33,751 bases of DNA, taken from contig CAZXZY010000005.1 in NCBI GenBank assembly GCA_964645825.1, positions 1-33,751 on the forward strand, given 5' to 3'. This document shows positions 1 to 7,059 of the stretch, piece after piece. Within the stretch, counting starts at the first letter, position 1, and each line of letters starts with the position of its first letter. The position numbers and the translations under genes were made by a program. The notes under the pieces are model-generated. The model made no database searches. It saw only the letters and a list, made by a program, of their open reading frames with translations, and had not been told where the DNA came from. This DNA is from JABIAL01 sp964645825 (GTDB lineage: Bacteria > Patescibacteriota > Patescibacteriia > UBA1558 > GWA2-36-10).

Positions 1-71
1 TTTATTGGGATGGTGAAACTACAGGGAGCACTGAAGTTTGCGTTATCCAAAGTGAGCTTTTTCAAGATTAA
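1..71 (+). CDS. C-terminal fragment of an unidentified protein
   Basis: An open frame enters from the left edge and stops at TAA 69-71, encoding about 22 residues that begin YWDGETTGSTE and end FQD. The composition, with Trp, Gly, Thr and acidic residues, looks like real protein rather than noise. Another frame is also open here (stop near 79) but reads less convincingly. Too little is visible to assign a family. Confidence 0.35.
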   Translation, partial: YWDGETTGSTEVCVIQSELFQD

Positions 72-109
72 CATATAAAAAATAATTGATTATCTATCCC
101 TTGATTTTA

Positions 110-139
110 TTGTCAAAATCAGCTAGAATAGCTTATAAT
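110..139 (+). promoter_or_regulatory. promoter for the 42-aa basic protein gene
   Basis: A TTGTCA -35 element (110-115) and a perfect TATAAT -10 (134-139) are 18 bases apart. The predicted transcript start near 146 leaves a leader of about 15 nt without a Shine-Dalgarno sequence before the ATG at 161. Confidence 0.6.
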
Positions 140-160
140 CTATAAAATAACATTTATATT

Positions 161-289
161 ATGGCAAAAAGATTACACGCAGTAGGCCGAGTGCAGAAAT
201 CACGCTCTCGCAAGACTGCCAAAAGACTAGAAATAAAGAGAGTAATGCTAGAAGAAAAAGCAGCCAAGAAACACAATAAAGCAAAATAA
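161..289 (+). CDS. 42-aa highly basic small protein
   Basis: This short gene starts MAKRLHAVGRVQKSRSRKTA and is dominated by Lys and Arg, with a predicted helical C-terminal half. It has its own promoter (110-139) and ends just before a strong hairpin terminator at 301-329, so it is a compact monocistronic unit. Size and charge resemble small ribosomal or nucleic-acid-binding proteins, but I do not recognise a named ribosomal protein family. The most I can infer is an RNA- or ribosome-associated role. No Shine-Dalgarno sequence precedes the start. The reading frame is supported by the flanking signals rather than by homology. Confidence 0.65.
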   Translation: MAKRLHAVGRVQKSRSRKTAKRLEIKRVMLEEKAAKKHNKAK

Positions 290-300
290 ATTTGCAACTA

Positions 301-329
301 AAAAACGTCCCAGTAGGGACGTTTTTTTA
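301..329. terminator. bidirectional intrinsic terminator
   Basis: ACGTCCC (305-311) and GGGACGT (316-322) pair around an AGTA loop. T residues follow on the plus strand and A residues precede, so it can end both the 42-aa gene and the convergent helicase gene, whose stop lies at 327-329. Confidence 0.85.
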
Positions 330-1622
330 TTTGGAGTAATTGTTGCTTCTGCGTTTACGTTTAAATGGTCGACGACGACTATTTTTAGAATCAGAATTTA
401 TTCTTGGTTTACGTGGTTTAGTACTAGCTTTGTTTCGGGAAGAGTTAAATTGTCTTGGACGTCTATCATCTCTAGGCATAGAAATGTGTTGTTTCATTTC
501 TGGCAAGGGCATGATCGGAAGTTTTATTCTAACTAAACGCTCAATAGCCAAAATATCTCTTTTTTGTTCTGGCACAGCAAATGAAATAGCCTTGCCACTT
601 TTACCTGCTCGAGCAGTACGGCCAATACGATGGACATAGTCTTCAGAGCATTCTGGCAAATCAAAATTAACGACCAATTCTATATCTTGAACATCAATGC
701 CACGTGAAGCAATGTCGGTAGCGACTAAAATTTTGCTAAAACCAGATTTGAAATCCTTTAGAGCCTTGGCTCGTTGGGTTAAAGATCTATTAGAATGAAT
801 TTCAGCGGCTTTGTGTCCTAAATTTTGGACAGCTTTAGTGATTTTTTTAGCGCCATGTTTAGTACGACTAAAAATAAGGACGCGTCCTTTATATTCACTT
901 AGAATTTCATTTAACAAAGAGAGTTTTTTATCTTTAGGAACGATAAACATTTCCTGTTCAATACTTTTGGCAGTGGTACCAGCACGAGCTACTTCTACGC
1001 GTAGTGGTGAGCGCATATAATTTCTAGCCATTCTAGTGATTTTTTCTGGCATAGTAGCAGAAAATAGCATGGTTTGTCTTTTTGTTTTAGGAATACTAGC
1101 TAGAATTTTTTGAATCTGTGGTTCGAATCCCATATCTAACATTCGATCAGCTTCATCCAAAACTAAAATTCTTACGTTACTCAAGGACATGTCTTTGTGT
1201 TCCAAATGATCTATCAAACGGCCAGGAGTAGCAATGATGATATGTGGTTTATTTTTCAAAGCTCTGATTTGTGGTCCGGGAGGAGTGCCGCCAATTAAAA
1301 TAGCAGTTCGTAAACCAAAAGCACGACCAAGTATTTTTAGTGATTGATCTACTTGAGCTGCTAGCTCACGAGTTGGTAAAAGAATTAATCCAGCGCCAGC
1401 ATTTTTTTCTAAATATTGGAGCATTGGAATACCAAAAGCCAAGGTTTTTCCAGTACCTGTTTGAGCAATACCCATCAAATCTTGACCACCGATAGCGATC
1501 GGGATAGCACGATGTTGAATAGGAGTTGGGGTATTAAAATTCAATTTATTCAATTGATTTAAGATAGCTGGAGAAATGCCTAAATCGGCAAAGCCCGAGC
1601 TTTTATGCGTTGTTTTTGTCAT
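327..1622 (-). CDS. DEAD-box ATP-dependent RNA helicase, RhlE-like
   Basis: ATP-dependent unwinding of RNA duplexes, probably in ribosome assembly or mRNA decay. The full DEAD-box motif set is visible: Q motif (FADLGIS then TPTPIQ), motif I AQTGTGKT at residues 53-60, Ia PTRELAAQ 83-90, TPGR 132-135, DEAD 156-159, SAT 188-190, then ARGID-type and HRIGRTARAG motifs in the second RecA-like domain. After about residue 375 the protein becomes a Lys/Arg/Ser-rich tail, as in RhlE/CshA-type proteins that hold RNA non-specifically. Length 431 is normal. The gene is monocistronic, with a consensus promoter at 1733-1761 and an unusually long, structured 5' leader of about 100 nt. Family assignment is firm; the exact subfamily is not. 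Confidence 0.95.
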   Translation of the reverse strand: MTKTTHKSSGFADLGISPAILNQLNKLNFNTPTPIQHRAIPIAIGGQDLMGIAQTGTGKTLAFGIPMLQYLEKNAGAGLILLPTRELAAQVDQSLKILGRAFGLRTAILIGGTPPGPQIRALKNKPHIIIATPGRLIDHLEHKDMSLSNVRILVLDEADRMLDMGFEPQIQKILASIPKTKRQTMLFSATMPEKITRMARNYMRSPLRVEVARAGTTAKSIEQEMFIVPKDKKLSLLNEILSEYKGRVLIFSRTKHGAKKITKAVQNLGHKAAEIHSNRSLTQRAKALKDFKSGFSKILVATDIASRGIDVQDIELVVNFDLPECSEDYVHRIGRTARAGKSGKAISFAVPEQKRDILAIERLVRIKLPIMPLPEMKQHISMPRDDRRPRQFNSSRNKASTKPRKPRINSDSKNSRRRPFKRKRRSNNYSK

Positions 1623-1726
1623 CTTGTTTCTTTAATGTATAAAAATTACGACCCGATATTCCATCTGGTCGTATAATACATAAAACAAGAGGTTTCGAAT
1701 CCTGCTCTTTAAATAGAGCTTAGTAA
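1623..1726 (-). promoter_or_regulatory. structured 5' leader of the DEAD-box helicase mRNA
   Basis: Between the predicted transcript start (near 1726) and the ATG, the RNA can form hairpin GCTCT/AGAGC (1715-1719 with 1704-1708). It can also form a second hairpin whose arms TACGACC and GGTCGTA lie within 1647-1673. That hairpin is followed by ATTTTTAT, giving a terminator-like shape upstream of the start codon. Helicase genes of this family often have regulated leaders, so attenuation or cold-responsive control is possible; this is inference. Confidence 0.45.
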
Positions 1727-1732
1727 TTGCCT

Positions 1733-1761
1733 ACTATACACTAGAAAACTGGATTTGTCAA
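1733..1761 (-). promoter_or_regulatory. sigma70-type promoter of the DEAD-box helicase
   Basis: On the minus strand TTGACA (1756-1761) and TATAGT (1733-1738) are separated by exactly 17 bases. This is close to the housekeeping consensus and places the transcript start near 1726. Confidence 0.75.
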
Positions 1762-1780
1762 GGTTAGGATACGGATGATT

Positions 1781-1818
1781 TTTTTAAAAAGGAAAAGAGC
1801 AGTCAGGGACCGCTCTTT
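1781..1818 (-). terminator. intrinsic terminator of the HExxH protein gene
   Basis: On the minus strand AAAGAGC (1812-1818) pairs with GCTCTTT (1794-1800), followed by a T-rich tract. It lies just past the stop codon of the gene at 1828-2496. Confidence 0.8.
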
Positions 1819-1827
1819 ATTGAAGTG

Positions 1828-2496
1828 CTAATTTTCCCAATTTTCGGCCAGTTCTGCCAGTAGCTCATGATGGTCACTGAACTTAGGCGCCTTTGTCATG
1901 ATTTCAACAAGTTGTTTAGCGAATGCCTTTACTCCCTGTTCGGAGTATATTCGAGATGCTAGACTAAAACTCATCCAACCTTGTAGTTGTACAAATTCTG
2001 TAGTCACACAAAAGGCATCCATCTCACCATAAAAATGTGCCGTTGCTTCTTCTGGTGTCAAAGTATCAGAACCCAGCGGTTTGTAGTGATGCTGGTGATC
2101 AAACATCTGATCACGCCATTGTTCATAATGACGAAATTCATGGTACACAGCAATCATTAAAGCTTCCATGGTTGTAGTGGGATCTAACAGAGCTTGCTCT
2201 GAAAATCCTATCACTGGAATTCCATCTTGTGTAATGTCAAAAGTGGCAAGTCCAAATACCATTGAAGGGTCTTCATGTTTTTGCAGTAAAAACACCCCTG
2301 CTTCGATTAGTTGACGAAGATCTTGAGAGATCTTTGGCGCCGGATGATAGGTGATGGTGCTACTTAGCACTTCTTCTGACGCTGACATGATGTAGTTGTT
2401 TGCCGGTACTTGAGCCAGAGTAATTGTAGTCCTGGTTAGCATTATCACAAGCAACACGGCCAGTAAATGTGAGCACTTTATTCTGACGATGTTCAT
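1828..2496 (-). CDS. secreted small putative zinc metalloprotease (HEFRH)
   Basis: A 222-aa protein with an N-terminal signal peptide (hydrophobic about residues 10-28, likely cleavage after LAQ). It contains HEFRH at residues 119-123, a HExxH zinc-site signature, and acidic candidates for a third ligand about 30 residues later (EEATAHFYGEMD). The segment before it is helical (ALMIAVYHE), as in gluzincin-type active-site helices. I do not recognise a named family. Function as an extracellular metalloprotease, or a metal-binding relic, is inferred from this motif only. The start is fixed by a strong AAGGGAGG ribosome site (2503-2510), six bases from the ATG. The gene is monocistronic, with its own consensus promoter and terminator. 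Confidence 0.75.
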   Translation of the reverse strand: MNIVRIKCSHLLAVLLVIMLTRTTITLAQVPANNYIMSASEEVLSSTITYHPAPKISQDLRQLIEAGVFLLQKHEDPSMVFGLATFDITQDGIPVIGFSEQALLDPTTTMEALMIAVYHEFRHYEQWRDQMFDHQHHYKPLGSDTLTPEEATAHFYGEMDAFCVTTEFVQLQGWMSFSLASRIYSEQGVKAFAKQLVEIMTKAPKFSDHHELLAELAENWEN

Positions 2497-2548
2497 ATTA
2501 TGCCTCCCTTGTCTTTTGAGAATTATGTAGTGTACTTTTTAATTGGCT

Positions 2549-2577
2549 ATAATATTATGTTTTGGACAATTTGTCAA
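2549..2577 (-). promoter_or_regulatory. sigma70-type promoter of the HExxH protein gene
   Basis: Minus-strand TTGACA (2572-2577) and TATTAT (2549-2554) have a 17-base spacer, about 50 bases before the Shine-Dalgarno site. Confidence 0.7.
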
Positions 2578-2596
2578 TAATGCAGGATTTTATAGT

Positions 2597-2633
2597 TTTT
2601 AAAAAGAAAAGCTCGATCTTGAAGACCGAGCTT
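2597..2633 (-). terminator. intrinsic terminator of the 57-aa membrane protein gene
   Basis: Minus-strand AAGCTCG (2627-2633) pairs with CGAGCTT (2609-2615), followed by TTCTTTTT. It is 28 bases beyond the stop codon of the small gene at 2661-2834. Confidence 0.8.
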
Positions 2634-2660
2634 AGAGATGGTTCATGTTTGAGTTTGTTA

Positions 2661-2834
2661 TTAGACAAATATTGACATGAGCCTGTCTATTAGCCAAAGA
2701 CTTGGCTCAAGTGTGAAAGAATCTCCTGTAATTAAGCAGTATACTTCGTCAACCATGCCAATAACATTGAACATAATTATCATCAAGAAGCCGATGATCA
2801 TCATCTTGTTTAACAACGCTTTAATATTTTGCAT
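2661..2834 (-). CDS. 57-aa small membrane protein
   Basis: A short frame on the minus strand starts MQNIKALLNKMMIIGFLMII, giving one clear transmembrane segment at about residues 12-27. A second hydrophobic stretch near the C-terminus ends MSIFV. The start is supported by GGGAG (2842-2846) eight or so bases upstream. A TTGCCA-17-TAATAT promoter precedes it and a strong terminator follows, so a translated transcript is likely even though no family is recognised. Such single-gene units with strong signals and a hydrophobic product could be toxins, regulators or membrane-complex subunits; nothing in the sequence decides. Confidence 0.65.
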   Translation of the reverse strand: MQNIKALLNKMMIIGFLMIIMFNVIGMVDEVYCLITGDSFTLEPSLWLIDRLMSIFV

Positions 2835-2877
2835 TGTTTTCTCCCTGATTTTTAAAATGATTGTACTATTTATATAG

Positions 2878-2906
2878 ATATTAGCTAATTATTAAATTTT
2901 TGGCAA
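2878..2906 (-). promoter_or_regulatory. promoter of the 57-aa membrane protein gene
   Basis: Minus-strand TTGCCA (2901-2906) and TAATAT (2878-2883) are 17 bases apart. This lies back-to-back with the plus-strand promoter of the next operon. Confidence 0.55.
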
Positions 2907-2930
2907 ATCATTTTAATTAACGTATTTTTT

Positions 2931-2939
2931 TGCTATACT
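2931..2939 (+). promoter_or_regulatory. extended -10 promoter of the lipoprotein/YibE operon
   Basis: TGCTATACT (2931-2939) is an extended -10 element with no good -35. The predicted start near 2946 leaves only 9-21 nt before the possible ATG codons, with no Shine-Dalgarno sequence. Confidence 0.5.
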
Positions 2940-2954
2940 AAGTTTATTAAAATT

Positions 2955-3470
2955 ATGAAAAAAATTATGAAAAAAATTATTATATTGTTATTGCCATTAT
3001 TTTTGACTGGTTGTTTTGCGCCAGCTGCTCAAGTCGATAATACTTTGCCAGTTGATCCACTGGCCGATGAACGATTTGTTGATGAAGATGTCATAATTGA
3101 AGATGAAGAAAACAAAGTGGCAGAAATAAATTATAGTTATTATGGAGAACTGATTGATGTTTCTGGAGGACAAGCAGCTGGTGTAGCCCAAGCTGGACTT
3201 ACAGATGGTTTATATAGTTTATTGGCGGAGCTTGATCAACTGCTAGAACCAACAGGAACAGATTTTTATGAAGGTTGGATAGTTAGAAAAGAGCCATTTG
3301 ATTTTATTAGTACTGGTAAATTGATTAAGCGAGGAGAAAATGAATTTAATGTTTTCTCAAGTGATGTAGATTTAACAAGTTATGATTTTTACGTTTTAAC
3401 CATAGAGCCAGATGATGGGGATCCAGCTCCAGCCGAACATGTTTTAGAAGGCATTATGTATTTGCAATAA
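2955..3470 (+). CDS. lipoprotein with a RskA-like C-terminal domain
   Basis: A 171-aa secreted lipoprotein. The signal sequence ends in lipobox LTGC (residues 17-20), so Cys20 should carry the lipid. An acidic linker follows, then a compact domain beginning near residue 58. The stretch ending LTIEPDDGDPAPAEHVLEG resembles the C-terminal extracytoplasmic domain of anti-sigma-K factors (RskA type); this is a pattern resemblance only. There is no anti-sigma helix bundle, so it may have a binding or structural role outside the membrane. Two in-frame ATGs (2955 and 2967) are possible; the second still leaves a usable signal peptide. It is followed seven bases later by the YibE/F gene. Confidence 0.7.
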   Translation: MKKIMKKIIILLLPLFLTGCFAPAAQVDNTLPVDPLADERFVDEDVIIEDEENKVAEINYSYYGELIDVSGGQAAGVAQAGLTDGLYSLLAELDQLLEPTGTDFYEGWIVRKEPFDFISTGKLIKRGENEFNVFSSDVDLTSYDFYVLTIEPDDGDPAPAEHVLEGIMYLQ

Positions 3471-3477
3471 TTGTTTT

Positions 3478-4581
3478 ATGAAAAAAATATTTATATTTAT
3501 ATTTTTAAGTTTATTCTTTTTACCTCTTGCCACTTTAGCTCAGGATTTGCATCAAGAGGAAAATTTTAAAGCCAAAGTCATAGAGGTTCTAGAAGAGAAA
3601 GAGGTGGTTGATGAGTCAGGCTTAGTTATTGTCCAGCAAAATTTAAAATTAGTAGCCACGTCAGGTAGTTTAGAGGATCAGGAGATTGTTTTTAATGGAG
3701 TTGATAATTTTCAATTTCTTTCTAGTCGAGCTTATGAGGTAGGAGACAAATTAATCATGTCCCATAGTCTAAATGAAGATAGCGTAGATAACTTTTTTAT
3801 TTTAGACTATGATCGCACGCCTTCTATTTTATGGTTGGGTTTTATTTTTGTGTTAAGTGTTTTGGTCGTAGGACGTTGGAAAGGGCTCAGGTCTCTATTG
3901 GCTTTGATAATTAGTTTTTTAGTTATCATAAAATTTATCATCCCACAAATTTTAGCTGGCCAGAATCCAGTTTTAATTAGTGTAATTGGCGGTGTAGTTA
4001 TTTTGTTTTTCTCCATTTATCTAACTCAAGGTTTTAATAAAAAAGCACATTTGGCGAATCTTGCTCTAATTATTTCGTTGTTATTTGTAGCTGGGTTATC
4101 TTTACTTTTTACAGAGATTGCTCAATTGAGTGGCTATGCTGGTGAAGAGACGATTTTCTTATTAGAGATGACACAAGGCAGTTTAAATTTGAGAGGTTTA
4201 TTATTAGCTGGCATCATGATCGGTACTTTGGGCGTGTTAGACGATGTTATTATTAGTCAGGTATCAGCAGTTGAACAAATTAAGCAAGCTAATTCTAGCT
4301 TATCCAAAAAACAAGTTTATAAAATGAGTTCAAAAATAGGCATTGATCATATTACCTCCATGATTAATACTTTATTTTTTGCTTATGCTGGAGTGGCCTT
4401 GCCGTTGTTGATTTTATTTTCGCAAAGTGATATCGTGGGATTAAATTTGGGGCAAATTATAAATAATGAAGTTGTTTCTACGGAAATAATTAGAACTTTA
4501 TTAGGTAGCATAGGTATTATTTTGGCAGTGCCAATCGCTAATTGGTTGGCTAGTTATTTTTTGCCAAGTTCACAAAAATAG
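3478..4581 (+). CDS. YibE/F family membrane protein
   Basis: An integral membrane protein of 367 aa. An N-terminal signal peptide (to about residue 21) precedes a beta-rich extracytoplasmic domain (about 25-115). Seven or eight transmembrane helices follow from about residue 118, ending LPSSQK. The order of soluble domain and then polytopic domain, with the GTLGVLDDVIISQ stretch, matches YibE/F-like proteins. Their biochemical function is not established, although a transport role is usually assumed. It starts seven bases after the lipoprotein stop with no ribosome site, so it is likely co-transcribed. The following ZIP metal transporter is 23 bases away. Confidence 0.85.
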   Translation: MKKIFIFIFLSLFFLPLATLAQDLHQEENFKAKVIEVLEEKEVVDESGLVIVQQNLKLVATSGSLEDQEIVFNGVDNFQFLSSRAYEVGDKLIMSHSLNEDSVDNFFILDYDRTPSILWLGFIFVLSVLVVGRWKGLRSLLALIISFLVIIKFIIPQILAGQNPVLISVIGGVVILFFSIYLTQGFNKKAHLANLALIISLLFVAGLSLLFTEIAQLSGYAGEETIFLLEMTQGSLNLRGLLLAGIMIGTLGVLDDVIISQVSAVEQIKQANSSLSKKQVYKMSSKIGIDHITSMINTLFFAYAGVALPLLILFSQSDIVGLNLGQIINNEVVSTEIIRTLLGSIGIILAVPIANWLASYFLPSSQK

Positions 4582-4604
4582 TTTTTATAAATTAAACATC
4601 CATC

Positions 4605-5369
4605 ATGTTATTACAAATCATTTTAGCAACCTTACTAGTTAGTGCCATTTCTTTGACAGGAATTTTTATTATTTTCAAAAAAAATAATAAAAAAAGCTTC
4701 TTAAAAGCATTAATTAGTCTGGCAGCTGGCTCTTTGTTAACCGTTGCGTTGTTGCATATGTTGCCAGAAGCAATAGAAGAAAGCGAATATGATCCGCACA
4801 CTATATTTTTAGTAGTTTTGATAAGTATTGTTTTTTTCTTTTTGTTAGAAAGAGTTTTTCATTGGCATCATTGTCATTGCGTCGAGCATGGTAAACCTGA
4901 TACAGAAAATAAAAAGAATTTAGCTCTGATAAATTTAGTGGGAGATGGAATTCATAATTTTGTTGACGGTGCTTTGATTGCCTCAGCTTTCATGTTAGAT
5001 TTTCACGCAGGCTTGATGGTCACCTTAGCTGTGATTTTGCATGAGATACCACAAGAAATTGCTGACTTTGGTGTTTTACTTTATGCTGGTCTATCAAAAG
5101 CAAAAGCTATTTTATATAATTTATTGACAGCCTTGATTGCAGTTTTTGGCGCTTTAGTTTTTTATTTTTTTGGGACTAACGTAGAGAAAATTATTCCTTT
5201 AGTGATTGCTTTTGCAGCCGGCAATTTTATTTATTTAGCTACGGCCGATCTTATGCCGGAATTACATCACGGAGAAAATAAAAAAAATATTTTCATACAT
5301 TCTGTTTGGTTAATAGTGGGCGTGCTATTAATGTATTTGGCAAGTAATATTTTGTCACACGGACATTAG
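4605..5369 (+). CDS. ZIP family divalent metal transporter
   Basis: Moves Zn2+ or related divalent cations across the cytoplasmic membrane. The 254-aa protein has about eight hydrophobic segments. It carries the conserved ZIP metal-site helices: HMLPEA near residue 50, GDGIHNFVDGALIA in helix IV and LHEIPQEIADFGVLL in helix V, supplying His, Asn, Asp and Glu ligands. A His-rich loop (HWHHCHCVEH, about residues 86-95) is the usual cytoplasmic metal-binding loop. The last helices contain DLMPELHHGE. There is no Shine-Dalgarno sequence. It ends the operon before the terminator at 5397. Whether zinc, iron or manganese is preferred cannot be read from the sequence. Confidence 0.93.
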   Translation: MLLQIILATLLVSAISLTGIFIIFKKNNKKSFLKALISLAAGSLLTVALLHMLPEAIEESEYDPHTIFLVVLISIVFFFLLERVFHWHHCHCVEHGKPDTENKKNLALINLVGDGIHNFVDGALIASAFMLDFHAGLMVTLAVILHEIPQEIADFGVLLYAGLSKAKAILYNLLTALIAVFGALVFYFFGTNVEKIIPLVIAFAAGNFIYLATADLMPELHHGENKKNIFIHSVWLIVGVLLMYLASNILSHGH

Positions 5370-5396
5370 TTTGATTTTTATACTAAAATAATGCAG

Positions 5397-5422
5397 CATC
5401 GCCAATTTGGCGATGTTTTGTT
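5397..5422 (+). terminator. intrinsic terminator after the ZIP transporter
   Basis: CATCGCC (5397-5403) and GGCGATG (5409-5415) form a 7-bp stem with a 5-nt loop, followed by TTTTGTT. Confidence 0.85.
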
Positions 5423-5427
5423 ATAAT
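5419..5427 (+). promoter_or_regulatory. extended -10 promoter for the small membrane protein operon
   Basis: TGTTATAAT is a perfect extended -10 element that starts inside the T tract of the preceding terminator. The predicted start near 5434 leaves about 22 nt of leader without a ribosome site. Confidence 0.55.
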
Positions 5428-5455
5428 AGAGCTATAAATTATTGATTTTAAAATT

Positions 5456-5767
5456 ATGAAGTTTAAAAAATTACCCATGCCTTTAGTGGCTTTATTGCAA
5501 GCCTTATCCGTGGTTGTTTATTGTAGTTTAGTGGCTTTGTTTATCATGTGGACCGGTGAATTAATGGATGGTCCAGGCAGCATTTGGCAAATCATCTTGA
5601 GTTTGTGCTTATTAGTTGTTTCGGCGGCTGTGACTGGCTTTTTAGTTTTTGCTTATCCTATTTATTTATTTTTAGACAAAAAAATTAAAAAAGCCTTACA
5701 ACTTTTGGGCTACACTTTTTTGTTTTTAATTCTAATCATCATTCTTATTTTATTAGTTGTTATTTAA
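5456..5767 (+). CDS. 103-aa three-helix membrane protein
   Basis: A small integral membrane protein with three hydrophobic segments at about residues 10-31, 43-70 and 82-103. A basic DKKIKKA turn between the second and third suggests that this loop faces the cytoplasm. No catalytic motif or family is recognised. It starts a run of three small membrane proteins and a metal-binding protein, all plus strand and closely spaced. The next start lies five bases after its stop. Confidence 0.75.
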   Translation: MKFKKLPMPLVALLQALSVVVYCSLVALFIMWTGELMDGPGSIWQIILSLCLLVVSAAVTGFLVFAYPIYLFLDKKIKKALQLLGYTFLFLILIIILILLVVI

Positions 5768-5771
5768 AGAT

Positions 5772-6410
5772 ATGAAAAATACAAAGAAGCAACAAAAAGA
5801 TTTTACTGGAATATTTCCTTGGTTATTGACTTTGACGATCATTATTATCGCTGGAGTGAGTTTGGCGTATTATTCTAATATTTCTACACCAGAAGAAGAG
5901 CCAGTAGTTGAAGAGCAGATGATTGGCGGTCAGACAGATGAACACGGTTGTTTGTTGCCAGCGGGGTTTTCTTGGTGTGAAGCCAAAGAAAGTTGTTTGC
6001 GCTTGTGGGAGGAATCTTGCCAAGATAAAGTTGATCAGATTTTAGTTGATTTAGAAAATGAAGTAGCTGTAGATTGGCTAGAAATAGAAGAGGCAGAAAT
6101 AGAGTGGCAAAAAATAATTGGCTCTGACATTTTGGCTGGTCAAAAAATTATGGCCACAGAAATTTCCGATGATCAATTTAGAGCAGTTGAGAATTTCTTT
6201 GTTGATCAAGGGTTTAAAATAGATGTTTATAATGTAGCTGCTGGCACTATCAGTGGCGCTACTGGTTATCAAAAATATTTTGTCGCTTGTAAAGTGATCG
6301 GCGGCGTGACTGGTTATCAAGATGTTGAAGTAGATGAAGAATGGGATCCAGAAGATATAGAGACCACAGACATTGAAGTGAGTTGTGGTTTATTAGATGA
6401 TATAAATTAA
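5772..6410 (+). CDS. membrane-anchored protein with a four-cysteine motif
   Basis: A 212-aa protein with one N-terminal transmembrane segment (about residues 16-36), then an acidic linker and a short Cys domain, GCLLPAGFSWCEAKESC, with a further Cys eight residues on. These four cysteines could form two disulfides or a small metal site. The Cys domain has the look of a short extracytoplasmic module that I associate with candidate-phylum and archaeal surface proteins, without a known role. The rest (about 90-212) is an acidic alpha/beta region with Gly-Thr repeats (GATGYQKY, GVTGYQDV). I prefer the ATG at 5772 because the upstream in-frame ATG at 5757 lies inside the previous gene. Confidence 0.75.
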   Translation: MKNTKKQQKDFTGIFPWLLTLTIIIIAGVSLAYYSNISTPEEEPVVEEQMIGGQTDEHGCLLPAGFSWCEAKESCLRLWEESCQDKVDQILVDLENEVAVDWLEIEEAEIEWQKIIGSDILAGQKIMATEISDDQFRAVENFFVDQGFKIDVYNVAAGTISGATGYQKYFVACKVIGGVTGYQDVEVDEEWDPEDIETTDIEVSCGLLDDIN

Positions 6411-6415
6411 AAATC

Positions 6416-6754
6416 ATGGATCCAGAACAACAAAATAAACTAGAAAAAGACAAGCGATCTCGTTTAATTATTTTCTTAGCTCTCGGCTTAACAGGGGCCT
6501 TGATAGTTGGGGTTATAGTTTATAAAGCTAAAGGAGGAGAGGGCGGTAGCAGTGATTCTGTTTCTGGAGCAGCCATGATTCCAATTTGGGTAGCTATTTT
6601 TATACCACTGATAGCTGCTAAGAAAAAGAAAGAAAAAGAAGGACAAAAGCGAGAGCCTTTGACTGAACAAAAAAAGAAATTTTTACTCTATGCTTTATTA
6701 TTTATTGGCTTAATGGTTTTGGCCACTATCTTAACCTTATATTTTAAAACATAA
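6416..6754 (+). CDS. 112-aa two-helix membrane protein
   Basis: Transmembrane segments lie at about residues 17-37 and 91-109. A third hydrophobic stretch at about 50-66 is preceded by a Gly/Ser-rich loop (GGEGGSSDSVSG) and followed by a strongly basic KKKKEKEGQKREP segment that should be cytoplasmic. No family is recognised. It starts five bases after the preceding stop, so it is probably in the same transcript, and has no ribosome site. Confidence 0.7.
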   Translation: MDPEQQNKLEKDKRSRLIIFLALGLTGALIVGVIVYKAKGGEGGSSDSVSGAAMIPIWVAIFIPLIAAKKKKEKEGQKREPLTEQKKKFLLYALLFIGLMVLATILTLYFKT

Positions 6755-6771
6755 ATATTAAAAAATAAAAT

Positions 6772-7029
6772 ATGGCAACATTAGATGTCGTTAATATAAA
6801 ATGTGGCGGTTGTGAAGCACAAATTTTGGCTGCTCTTAGTGGCGTTGGGTTAAAAGATATTAAAATAGATGTAGCTAAGCAGCAAATATCTTTTGAAGGT
6901 GATGAAAATATAGCTATTCCAATTTTAACTAAAATGGGCTATCCGCCAGCTGACAGTAAAGAAGCTAAAAGTTTTATTAAAAAAGCCAAATCTTACGTTT
7001 CATGTATGATTGGCAGAACTAAGAAATAG
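6772..7029 (+). CDS. heavy-metal-associated (HMA) domain protein
   Basis: An 85-aa protein beginning with a ferredoxin-like HMA fold: VVNIKCGGCEAQIL contains the CxxC metal site (Cys11, Cys14), followed by LKDIKIDVAKQQISFEG and the ILTKMGYP loop typical of copper chaperones. The C-terminal 25 residues are basic and add a further Cys. By family it probably binds Cu(I) or another soft metal in the cytoplasm. It closes the operon started at 5456, but no copper ATPase is present here. The preceding Gly-Met of canonical GMTCxxC motifs is replaced by Ile-Lys. Confidence 0.85.
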   Translation: MATLDVVNIKCGGCEAQILAALSGVGLKDIKIDVAKQQISFEGDENIAIPILTKMGYPPADSKEAKSFIKKAKSYVSCMIGRTKK

Positions 7030-7036
7030 AAAAATA

Positions 7037-7057
7037 CTCGCATTTGCGAGGATTTTT
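7037..7057. terminator. terminator between convergent genes
   Basis: CTCGC (7037-7041) and GCGAG (7046-7050) pair around ATTT and are followed by GATTTTTT. Upstream A residues may also let it work for the convergent phosphatase gene. Confidence 0.75.
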
Positions 7058-7059
7058 TA

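Noticed and set aside
1118..1135. GGTTCGAATCC motif inside the helicase gene
   Set aside because: It lies within conserved coding sequence (GFEPQIQK) and has no tRNA arms around it.
1686..1712. tRNA-like string GGTTTCGAATCC in the helicase leader
   Set aside because: The T-loop-like motif has an extra base and no cloverleaf can be drawn on either strand; it is better explained as part of the helicase leader.
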